The position numbers were made by a program, and so were the translations under genes. Positions 1 to 6,522 of a DNA stretch of 17,446 nucleotides are shown here, one piece after another. The stretch spans positions 1 through 17,446 of the forward strand of contig CABUUG010000026.1 in the NCBI GenBank assembly GCA_902494605.1, in the 5' to 3' direction. This stretch comes from an uncultured Collinsella sp. (GTDB lineage Bacteria; Actinomycetota; Coriobacteriia; Coriobacteriales; Coriobacteriaceae). The number at the start of each line of letters is the position of its first letter. Positions within the stretch are counted from its first letter, which is position 1. The notes beneath the pieces are model-generated. The model did no database searches, was not told the DNA's origin, and saw only the letters and a list, made by a program, of their open reading frames with translations.

Positions 1-3
1 CGT

Positions 4-34
4 ATTCCACCGCAACTGATGGGCGGGGTGGAAT
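4..34 (+). promoter_or_regulatory. Hairpin/dyad with shared CACCGCAACTGA motif upstream of the oxidoreductase
   Basis: An 8-bp perfect inverted repeat (ATTCCACC at 4-11, GGTGGAAT at 27-34) frames a 15-nt loop. The sequence CACCGCAACTGA at 8-19 overlaps it. A 17-base stretch at 3-19 matches 16 of 17 bases at 2205-2221, ahead of the GntR-family gene. That fits an operator or a structured leader shared by the two genes, but no binding data are available and the promoter hexamers here are not clear. Confidence 0.35.
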
Positions 35-133
35 TGAGGGTGAGGAGTGCGAGCGAGTACGGATGCGGCGGATACTGATACGATAGGTACGTTAGCAACT
101 GCCGCCGAGCGGCTCAAACGAAAGGAACCCTGT

Positions 134-2083
134 ATGGAGTCCTCCGCCTACCCAATGCTCTTTAGCCCGATCAAGGTCGGTACGACCGAGGTCAAGAACC
201 GCGTCTTTATGCCGCCGGTGTCCACCAACCTGGCCGATCATGGCTATGTGACTGACGACTTGGTCGATCATTACCGCGCCCGCGCTAAGGGCGGCGTGGG
301 CCTGATCATCACCGAGGTCGTGACGGTCGAGCCCACCTATACCTATCTGCCGGGTGACATGTGCTGCTACGACGACACGTTTATTCCTGGCTGGGAAAAG
401 CTTGCCGCAGCCGTCCACGAGTATGGCTGCAAGATCATGCCGCAGCTCTTCCATCCCGCCTACATGGCCTTTAACATTCCGGGCACGCCGCGCCTGATCG
501 CTCCGTCCTTTGTGGGCCCGTCCTATGCCCGCGAGGCACCGCGTCCTATCACGGTCGATGAGATTCACGAGCTCACGCATCAGTTTGGCGACGCTGCCGT
601 GCGTATGCAGAAGGCTGGCGTCGATGGCGTCGAGGTTCATGCGGCACACGCCCATGGTATGCTCGGCGGCTTTTTGACTCCGCTCTACAACAAGCGCACC
701 GACGAGTACGGCGGCTCGCTCGACGCCCGCATGCGCTTCCTGCTCGAGGTCATCGCCGAGATTCGCGAGCGCTGCGGCAAGGACTTTATCATCGACGTCC
801 GCATCTCGGGCGATGAGTACACCGATGGCGGCCTGACCCTCAACGACATGATCTATGTCTCGCGTCGCCTGGAAAAGGCCGGCGTCGACATGATTCACGT
901 GTCGGGCGGCACCACCATCAAGCGCGGCTCCGCGATTCCCGCAGCCGGTACGCAGCAGGCCTCGCACGCCGCCTGCTCGCGTGAGATCAAAAAGCACGTC
1001 AACATTCCCGTCGCCACGGTCGGACGCATTAACGAGGCCTGGATCGCCGAGGAGCTGATCGAGGACGGCGCCGCCGACATCTGCATGATGGGCCGCGCCA
1101 ATCTGTGCGATGCCGAGTTCTGCAACAAGGCCGCTGCCGGCAACGCCGACGACATCCGCCCCTGCATCGGCTGCCTGCGCTGCCTGAGCGGCATTATGTT
1201 TGGCAAGCGCATCTCCTGCACCGTCAACCCGGACGTGGAGCGTGACGAGGCTGGCTACGAGCCTGCCGCCGTGGCCAAGAACGTGCTCGTTGTGGGCGCT
1301 GGTCCTGCGGGCATGGAGGCAGCCTACATTGCCGCCAAGCGCGGCCACAACGTGGTGCTCGTGGACAAGCAGGATGAGCCGGGCGGCGAAATGCGCATCG
1401 CAGCCGTGCCGCCGGCAAAGCAGGAACTCACCCGCGTGATCAAGTATCAGTACCGTCGCCTGGCCGAGGCCGGCGTGAAGTGCGTCTTTGGCACCGAGCT
1501 TTCGGCCGAGGACATTCAGCGCGACTACGCAGGTTACGAGGTTGTCCTAGCTTATGGCGCCGAGCCCATCACTCCGGCCTTCATGCAGGGCTTTAAGCAG
1601 GTTATGACGGCTGACGACCTGCTGGGTGGCAAGGCTTTCCCGGGCAAGAAGATCGTCATCGTGGGCGGCGGTACCGTCGGTTGCGAGACGGCCGATTATC
1701 TGGCCCCGCTGGTCAACGACTTGTCGCCGGCCAATCGCGACGTCACCGTCATCGAGATGACCAAGACGCTCGCCGCCAACGAGGGCGGTGCCGGTCGCGC
1801 GGTGCTCATCACGCGCATGCTCTCCAAGGGTGTCCACGTGCTGACTGAGGCCAAGGTGACCGAGATCACCGAGGATACCATCAGCTACGAAAAGGACGGC
1901 GAGGTCCACACCATCACCGGTGCCGATACGCTGGTGCTTGCCATGGGCTATCGTCCCAATACCAAGCTGGCCGACGACCTGGCGGCAGCCGGCGTTACCA
2001 CCCACGTGCTGGGCGATGCCAACAAGTGCGGCAACATCCGCGACGCCATCGGCGATGGCTACAAGGTTGCTTGCGAGCTCTAG
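134..2083 (+). CDS. NADH:flavin oxidoreductase of the Old Yellow Enzyme / 2,4-dienoyl-CoA reductase type (FMN, 4Fe-4S, FAD)
   Basis: A 649-residue cytoplasmic redox enzyme that probably uses NAD(P)H to reduce an activated C=C bond; the substrate is unknown. An OYE TIM barrel fills about residues 1-340, with the family block ending NKRTDEYGGS. Four cysteines (344, 347, 350, 362) form a 4Fe-4S site. Two Rossmann motifs follow, GAGPAG at 388-393 (FAD) and GGGTVG at 511-516 (pyridine nucleotide). Length and domain order match FadH, BaiCD/BaiH, enoate reductases and trimethylamine dehydrogenase. The first three cysteines are spaced CxxCxxC as in trimethylamine dehydrogenase, not CxxCx3C as in FadH. 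The start at 134 is chosen because GAAAGGA lies just upstream and the OYE domain begins at once; an upstream in-frame start at 47 would add 29 low-complexity residues. It appears monocistronic. Confidence 0.9.
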   Translation: MESSAYPMLFSPIKVGTTEVKNRVFMPPVSTNLADHGYVTDDLVDHYRARAKGGVGLIITEVVTVEPTYTYLPGDMCCYDDTFIPGWEKLAAAVHEYGCKIMPQLFHPAYMAFNIPGTPRLIAPSFVGPSYAREAPRPITVDEIHELTHQFGDAAVRMQKAGVDGVEVHAAHAHGMLGGFLTPLYNKRTDEYGGSLDARMRFLLEVIAEIRERCGKDFIIDVRISGDEYTDGGLTLNDMIYVSRRLEKAGVDMIHVSGGTTIKRGSAIPAAGTQQASHAACSREIKKHVNIPVATVGRINEAWIAEELIEDGAADICMMGRANLCDAEFCNKAAAGNADDIRPCIGCLRCLSGIMFGKRISCTVNPDVERDEAGYEPAAVAKNVLVVGAGPAGMEAAYIAAKRGHNVVLVDKQDEPGGEMRIAAVPPAKQELTRVIKYQYRRLAEAGVKCVFGTELSAEDIQRDYAGYEVVLAYGAEPITPAFMQGFKQVMTADDLLGGKAFPGKKIVIVGGGTVGCETADYLAPLVNDLSPANRDVTVIEMTKTLAANEGGAGRAVLITRMLSKGVHVLTEAKVTEITEDTISYEKDGEVHTITGADTLVLAMGYRPNTKLADDLAAAGVTTHVLGDANKCGNIRDAIGDGYKVACEL

Positions 2084-2136
2084 TCAACCCTTTGGTGCAT
2101 GAGGAGGGGCGTTTCCGCGCCATCCGATAGCAAAAC

Positions 2137-2171
2137 AGCGGTGGTGTCCTGGGTTTCGGGATGCCGCCGCT
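2137..2171 (+). terminator. Possible terminator of the oxidoreductase gene
   Basis: A 13-bp imperfect stem (2137-2149 with 2159-2171, three G-U pairs) closes a loop of about 9 nt and is followed by a weakly T-rich TTGCTCTTGT. It lies 54 nt after the stop codon. The poor T-tract makes it only a moderate candidate. Confidence 0.45.
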
Positions 2172-2201
2172 TGCTCTTGTGATCCTGGCGATGCGAGCGC
2201 G

Positions 2202-2244
2202 CCCTATTTCACCGCAACTGAGGAGATAGGGGATGCGATAGTAT
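2202..2244 (+). promoter_or_regulatory. GntR gene promoter region with shared motif
   Basis: CCCTAT (2202-2207) and ATAGGG (2226-2231) form a dyad around CACCGCAACTGA (2210-2221), the motif also found at 8-19. Just downstream, GCGATAGTAT contains a -10-like TAGTAT at 2239-2244. The same ten bases recur at 4207-4216 ahead of the glutamine synthetase gene. No convincing -35 box is visible. Autoregulation by the adjacent GntR protein is an inference. Confidence 0.35.
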
Positions 2245-2288
2245 TACGGGTGATATTCGACAAACCGTGGGCTTCATCCGAGGGCTTT

Positions 2289-2981
2289 ATGGAACAACAC
2301 CAGCATTATCAGAGCCTGCAAGATCAGGCATACAACGCATTGCGCTCCAAGATCATCTATGCCGAGCTCAGGCCCGGCACGCGCCTTTCGGCGATTGGTC
2401 TGGAAAAGGAGACGGGAATCGGGCGCACGCCCATTCGCGAGTCCTTTGTGCGCCTGCGTGAGCAGGAGCTGGTGGAAACGCGTCCCAAAAGCGGCACCTA
2501 TGTCTCAAAAATCAGCATGGAGCGCGCCGAGAACGCTTGTTTCTTGCGCGAGAAACTCGAGAGAAGCGTGCTTATTAAATGCTGCTCTGCTGCCACGCCC
2601 GAGCAAAAGCATCGGCTTGAGCAGATTCTTGCCGAGTCCGAGTCGCTCGACCATAGCGAAACGCGTCGCTTTTTCGATCTGGACAACCTGTTCCATGAGA
2701 TGTGTTTTGTGATTGCCGGTCGCCACATGCTGTGGGATTGGATGAAGAGCATCAATACGCATTTCGAGCGGTATAACTGGCTGCGTATGGTGTCGCAGGA
2801 TCTGGATTGGGAGCCGATTCGTCGGCAGCATCGCCGAATTCTCGAGGCTATTAAGAGGGGCGATACCGATGCGGCGAGCTATCTGGCCGAGACACACTTG
2901 CATCTGATGCCCGAGGAGCAGGGCCCGGTTATCGCCTTACATCCCGACTACTTTGAGCTGCCTAAAGACTCGTCTATCTAG
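2289..2981 (+). CDS. GntR-family transcriptional regulator, FadR/FCD subfamily
   Basis: A 230-residue one-component regulator. The N-terminal winged helix (about residues 8-75) carries the GntR pattern, with YNALRSKIIYAELRPGTRLS followed by GIGRTPIRESFVRL. The C-terminal all-helical FCD domain has the usual metal/ligand histidines: FHEMCFVIAGR, then QHRRILEAIKRGD, then a final HLHL. FCD regulators normally sense small organic acids. The ATG at 2289 is preferred because GAGGG lies four bases upstream; a GTG at 2250 would add 13 residues and has no good ribosome-binding site. It follows the oxidoreductase by about 200 nt, and a shared upstream motif suggests it may control that gene and itself. 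Confidence 0.85.
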   Translation: MEQHQHYQSLQDQAYNALRSKIIYAELRPGTRLSAIGLEKETGIGRTPIRESFVRLREQELVETRPKSGTYVSKISMERAENACFLREKLERSVLIKCCSAATPEQKHRLEQILAESESLDHSETRRFFDLDNLFHEMCFVIAGRHMLWDWMKSINTHFERYNWLRMVSQDLDWEPIRRQHRRILEAIKRGDTDAASYLAETHLHLMPEEQGPVIALHPDYFELPKDSSI

Positions 2982-3014
2982 CCCATCATCGCATCTGCTC
3001 GAGACGCAAAAACG

Positions 3015-3037
3015 ACGCTGCTCACCTACAGCGTTTT
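3015..3037 (+). terminator. Possible weak terminator after the GntR gene
   Basis: ACGCTG (3015-3020) pairs with CAGCGT (3029-3034) across an 8-nt loop and is followed by TTT. An A-rich stretch precedes it, so it could act in both directions. The stem is short and the call is tentative. Confidence 0.35.
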
Positions 3038-3106
3038 GCAAGCGAGATTATTAAAAAAATGCCTAAAATGGCTCAGACTGCTGACAATTGGGAAACGGGG
3101 TGCGCT

Positions 3107-4129
3107 ATGGCGCAGATGAGAATCAAGGACATTGCCGCCGAGGCAGGCGTGAGCCCGGCCACGGTCTCGCGCTATCTCAACAACCGCCCCGGGCAGATGA
3201 CCGAGGAAACCCGTGCTCGCATCGCGGCAGTTATCGAGCGCACCGGCTATCGTCCACGTGCCGCCGCGCGCAATCTGCGCAGCTCGCGTACCAACCTCAT
3301 CGGCGTGATCTTGGCCGACATTGCTAACCCGTTCTCCAGCGCCATGCTCGAAGGGCTTTCCGCTAGTGCCGCCGCGCGCGGCTGCTCGCTTATGACGGCC
3401 ATTAGCGGCAACGATCCCGCCAAGGAGGCCGAGTCGCTCACCAGGCTTATCGATGCCGGCGTGGACGGCCTGGTCGTCAACACCTGCGGAGGCAATGACG
3501 GGGCGATCGCCGCGGCAGCGGGACGCCTGCCCGTTGTGCTGCTCGACCGCGATGTTGCCGCCGGCGGTGTCGATCTGGTGACATCTAACAACCGTGAGCT
3601 GGTTGCCGGCTTGGTAGACGCCTTGGCCGCTGCGGGCAGCGAGCGCCTGTGCCTGCTCACCGAGGCAAGCGACGACAGCCCCGTCCGTCGCGAGCGCGCC
3701 GAGGCCTTTACCGACGAGCTGTCGCGACGCGGCCTTGCCGGCGAGGTTGTCACCTTGGCCGATGGCGGTGCCACTGGCGTTGGCCGCTTGGACGAGACCA
3801 TCCGCGGCTATGCGGGCAAAAGGCTCGGCCTCATCGCCGTCAACGGCCTGGTCTTCCTGCGTCTGACCGAGGCGCTGGCGCAGCTGGGACCGTCGTTGCC
3901 GGCGGGTCTCAAGATCGCGACGTTTGACGACTACCCCTGGAACCATGTGCTCTTTGGCGGCGTCACCACGGCCGCGCAAGACACCCTCACCATTGCCGAG
4001 CGCGTAGTCGAGCGCCTTTCCGAGCGCATCGACGTTGTTACCACCACCGTGGGCGAGGCCGCAAAGCTGGCGCCCAAACGCATCGAGATCCCCGGCCACA
4101 TCGAACACCGCGCATCAACCTCGCGCTAA
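3107..4129 (+). CDS. LacI-family transcriptional regulator (KdgR-like)
   Basis: A 340-residue repressor of normal family length. The N-terminal helix-turn-helix reads IKDIAAEAGVSPATVSRYLN, followed by the hinge helix (RPRAAARNLRSSRT). The periplasmic-binding-protein-like effector domain starts at IGVILADIANPFSS and includes FDDYPWNHVLFGGVTT, a segment resembling KdgR-type sugar-acid regulators. Start 3107 is chosen because GGGG lies about 8 nt upstream and the HTH follows immediately; an earlier in-frame ATG at 3059 would add 16 residues with no ribosome-binding site. No sugar-catabolic gene is adjacent, so its targets are elsewhere or unseen. The glutamine synthetase homologue begins 134 nt later behind its own promoter region. 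Confidence 0.88.
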   Translation: MAQMRIKDIAAEAGVSPATVSRYLNNRPGQMTEETRARIAAVIERTGYRPRAAARNLRSSRTNLIGVILADIANPFSSAMLEGLSASAAARGCSLMTAISGNDPAKEAESLTRLIDAGVDGLVVNTCGGNDGAIAAAAGRLPVVLLDRDVAAGGVDLVTSNNRELVAGLVDALAAAGSERLCLLTEASDDSPVRRERAEAFTDELSRRGLAGEVVTLADGGATGVGRLDETIRGYAGKRLGLIAVNGLVFLRLTEALAQLGPSLPAGLKIATFDDYPWNHVLFGGVTTAAQDTLTIAERVVERLSERIDVVTTTVGEAAKLAPKRIEIPGHIEHRASTSR

Positions 4130-4182
4130 CCGCTCGTTCGCAACGGCCTGTTCGCACACGTTTTTTGAGCGCTTGATACGCT

Positions 4183-4228
4183 TTAACCCTGCGGAAACAT
4201 TTTTCTGCGATAGTATCTGCGATATAGA
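4183..4228 (+). promoter_or_regulatory. Promoter region of the glutamine synthetase homologue, with a GlnR-box-like sequence
   Basis: TTAAC-CCTGCG-GAAAC (4183-4198) matches the actinobacterial GlnR half-box pair gTnAC-n6-GaAAC at 9 of the 9 or 10 defined bases, the first base being the only mismatch. The spacing is exact. Candidate -10 elements follow: TAGTAT (4211-4216) and TATAGA (4223-4228). A 9-bp direct repeat TCTGCGATA lies at 4204-4212 and 4216-4224. No consensus -35 is present, as would suit an activator-dependent promoter. The box consensus is recalled, not computed. Confidence 0.4.
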
Positions 4229-4263
4229 CCAGTCGAAACCCGCCCGAAAGAAAGGGGAGCGAC

Positions 4264-5601
4264 ATGAACCAGCAGAACATCGATTACGTACTTCGCTCTG
4301 TAGAGCAGCGTGACATCCGCTTTGTGCGTCTGTGGTTTGTCGACATTCTCGGCCGCCTCAAGAACTTTGCCATTAGCCCCGAGGACCTCGAGGTCGCTTT
4401 TGAGGAGGGTATTGGCTTTGACGGCTCCGCCATCGAGGGCTTTGCCACGCCCGAGGAAGCCGACATGCTGGCGTTTCCCGATGCTTCGACCTTCCAGATT
4501 TTGCCGTGGCGCCCGAGCCACAACGGCGTCGCCCGCGTGTTCTGCGACGTGTGTACCCCCGACCGCAAGCCCTTCGCCGGCGACCCGCGCGATGCCCTGC
4601 GCCGCATGTTCTACAAGGCCGAAAAGGCCGGCTATCTGCTCAACGTGGGCGCCGAGCTGGAGTATTACTATTTCCCCGACGAGCACACCCCCGAGCCGCT
4701 CGACAACGTGGGCTACTTCGATCTTTCGGTGAGCGATGCCGCTCGCGACCTGCGTCGCAACACAGTCCTCACGCTCGAGAAGATGTCCGTGCCCGTGGAG
4801 TACACCTTCCACGCCGCCGGCCGCTCACAGCACGGCATGAGCCTGCGCCACGCCGAGGCCCTGAGCATGTCCGACGCCATCACCACGGCCAAGCTCATCA
4901 TTAAGCAGCAGGCCTACGAGAGCGGTTGCCACGCCTCCTTTATGCCCAAGCCGTTGGCGGGCGAGGACGGCAGCGCTATGTTCCTGTGCCAGTCGCTATT
5001 CGACCACGACGGCAACAACGTCTTTTGGGGCGAGGACGACGAGAAGTACCATCTTTCCGACGTCGCCAAGCACTACATGGCCGGCATCCTGGCGCATGCC
5101 CGCGAGATTAGCGCCATCACCAACCCCACGGTCAACTCGTACAAGCGCATCACCACGGGCGGCGACTCCGTGCCGCAGTACGCCACGTGGGGCCTGCGCA
5201 ACCGCGCGAGTATGGTCCGCATCCCGGTCTACAAGCCCGGCAAGCAGCTGTCCACGCGCATCGAGCTTCGCAGCCCCGACCCCATGGCCAACCCGTACCT
5301 GGTCAACGCCGTCACGCTGGCGGCTGGTCTGGACGGCATTGAGCGCAAGCTGGAGCTCCCGCCCGAGGCAACGGCCGAGACGCTCAAGCTCACCGACCGC
5401 CAGATGGTCGAGGCCGGCTACACGCCGCTGCCGCGTTCGCTCAAAGAGGCGCTCGACGTGTTTGAGGACTCGCAGTTTATGAAGGATGCCCTCGGCGAGC
5501 ATATCCATAGCTTCTTCCTCAAAAAGAAGCGCGACGAGTGGCATAAGTTTGAGTCTACGATCACCGAGTGGGAGATCAAGCACTACCTGGCGAACTCCTA
5601 A
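4264..5601 (+). CDS. Type I glutamine synthetase homologue lacking several metal-site residues (possible regulatory pseudoenzyme)
   Basis: A 445-residue protein, the length of the GSI-alpha group (B. subtilis GlnA 444). It aligns almost without gaps along its length: FDGSAIEGF (52-60), the ExE pair in GAELEYYYF (E131, E133), NPTVNSYKR (287-295), RNRASMVRIP, and RIELR with E334. Key ligands are altered. The usual HHEVAPGQHE reads FHAAGRSQHG, so both metal-binding glutamates become Ala184 and Gly191. The invariant His of the ATP signature is Phe240 (GSAMFLCQS). The flap glutamate is replaced around D301/S302. Classical ATP-dependent glutamine formation therefore seems unlikely, although an altered ligase activity is possible. 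The start has GAAAGGGGAG just upstream. A GlnR-like regulator follows 50 nt downstream and is probably co-transcribed. Annotators would likely call it glnA. Confidence 0.8.
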   Translation: MNQQNIDYVLRSVEQRDIRFVRLWFVDILGRLKNFAISPEDLEVAFEEGIGFDGSAIEGFATPEEADMLAFPDASTFQILPWRPSHNGVARVFCDVCTPDRKPFAGDPRDALRRMFYKAEKAGYLLNVGAELEYYYFPDEHTPEPLDNVGYFDLSVSDAARDLRRNTVLTLEKMSVPVEYTFHAAGRSQHGMSLRHAEALSMSDAITTAKLIIKQQAYESGCHASFMPKPLAGEDGSAMFLCQSLFDHDGNNVFWGEDDEKYHLSDVAKHYMAGILAHAREISAITNPTVNSYKRITTGGDSVPQYATWGLRNRASMVRIPVYKPGKQLSTRIELRSPDPMANPYLVNAVTLAAGLDGIERKLELPPEATAETLKLTDRQMVEAGYTPLPRSLKEALDVFEDSQFMKDALGEHIHSFFLKKKRDEWHKFESTITEWEIKHYLANS

Positions 5602-5651
5602 TCGCGCTGGCTTGTTCCAGTACGATTGAGCTCATTTCTTTGGAGGCCGAT

Positions 5652-6314
5652 ATGTCCGAAAAGAGTGCCCTGTTCATGGCGCGCACGACGCGCTTCCACG
5701 AGTTTGCCCGCAGCTTGACGACCACCCTGGGTGTCGAGGTGAGCCTGGCAACCCCCGATTCGCCGACTGCGGCGCACGACTTTGACCTGCTGATCCTCGA
5801 CTCCGACGGCATCCGCAGCGACCGCATCGATCAGATTGCCAAATGGCTCGACGACCGCGGTGGCGTTCCCATGCTGGTGATCGTCGACGACGAGGCGCTC
5901 GGCACCCTGCGTCTGCCGAATCACGCGCATGCCGACTTTGTGTGCCCCACGGCGACGCCCAACGAGCTCAAGGCTCGCGCGCAGCGCTTGATGGGCGAGG
6001 AGGAAACCGTTACCGCCGACGATGTGCTCAACATCGATAACCTCGAGATCAACCTGGCTACCTACCAGGTAACGCTCGATAACGAGCCTATCGACCTGAC
6101 GCTGATGGAGTACTCGCTGTTGAGCTTTTTGGCGACGCACCCCAACCGCGCCTACAGCCGCGAGGTGCTGCTGCACCGCGTGTGGGGCTTTGAGTACTGC
6201 GGCGGCACGCGCACCGTCGACGTGCACATCCGACGCATCCGCTCCAAGGTGGGCCCGCAGATCGCGGCACACATCACCACCGTCCGCGGCGTGGGTTATC
6301 TGTTTAAGGACTAG
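5652..6314 (+). CDS. OmpR-type atypical response regulator, GlnR-like
   Basis: A 220-residue DNA-binding protein. The receiver-like domain (about 1-115) keeps an Asp at position 50 (LLILDSD), where GlnR also has one. It lacks the N-terminal acidic pair, the Thr/Ser switch residue (VIVDD) and the conserved Lys (CPTATP), so normal phosphorylation is unlikely. The winged helix (about 125-218) contains LLHRVWGFEYCGGTRTVDVH, followed by IRRIRSKVGP. That is very close to the GGTRTVDVHVRRLRAKLGP block of actinobacterial GlnR, the orphan regulator of nitrogen assimilation. Start 5652 has GGAGG six bases upstream. It lies directly after the glutamine synthetase homologue, supporting a nitrogen role. 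No sensor kinase is next to it. Confidence 0.82.
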   Translation: MSEKSALFMARTTRFHEFARSLTTTLGVEVSLATPDSPTAAHDFDLLILDSDGIRSDRIDQIAKWLDDRGGVPMLVIVDDEALGTLRLPNHAHADFVCPTATPNELKARAQRLMGEEETVTADDVLNIDNLEINLATYQVTLDNEPIDLTLMEYSLLSFLATHPNRAYSREVLLHRVWGFEYCGGTRTVDVHIRRIRSKVGPQIAAHITTVRGVGYLFKD

Positions 6315-6319
6315 CTTTT

Positions 6320-6350
6320 CACCGCAAAGGGGACAGGCAACTTTGTGGTG
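6320..6350 (+). repeat. Hairpin with GGGGACAGGCA loop
   Basis: CACCGCAAAG (6320-6329) pairs with CTTTGTGGTG (6341-6350) through ten pairs including one G-U, with an 11-nt loop. It starts 6 nt after the response regulator stop and could serve as its terminator, since GTTTTG follows. The GGGGACAGGCA core also resembles GGGGACAGAC-type intergenic repeats associated with REP-type transposases. Both readings are tentative. Confidence 0.4.
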
Positions 6351-6469
6351 GTTTTGCCGCATGCGTGGATTCCTCTCGAGTTTGCAGCAGAACTTAAGCC
6401 TTCCTAAAAGATTGCGTTCTCATACACGTTCGCCCGCATATTGGGGTACAACTCAACGTGAACAATGAT

Positions 6470-6496
6470 GGCCCGCCACATGTTTGGCGGGCCTTT
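6470..6496 (+). terminator. Terminator-like hairpin in the htrA leader
   Basis: GGCCCGCCA (6470-6478) and TGGCGGGCC (6485-6493) form a perfect 9-bp GC-rich stem with a 6-nt loop, followed by TTTGG. It ends only about 30 nt before the protease start codon. Either it terminates upstream transcription with the protease promoter overlapping it, or it is an attenuator inside the protease leader. A 13-codon reading frame, MMARHMFGGPLVI, spans the hairpin (6465-6506). The stretch 6351-6460 holds no clear gene; TTGCGT (6412-6417) with CATATT (6437-6442) is a very weak promoter candidate. Confidence 0.55.
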
Positions 6497-6522
6497 GGTT
6501 ATTTGACGAAAGGATTGCAGCT

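Noticed and set aside
92..1348. 418-codon open frame antisense to the oxidoreductase
   Set aside because: Opposite a clear flavoenzyme with intact motifs; no ribosome-binding site or domain.
3036..3069. TTGCAA ... TAAAAT as a promoter for the LacI-family gene
   Set aside because: The spacing is 22 bp, too long for a standard promoter, and no alternative -10 fits better.
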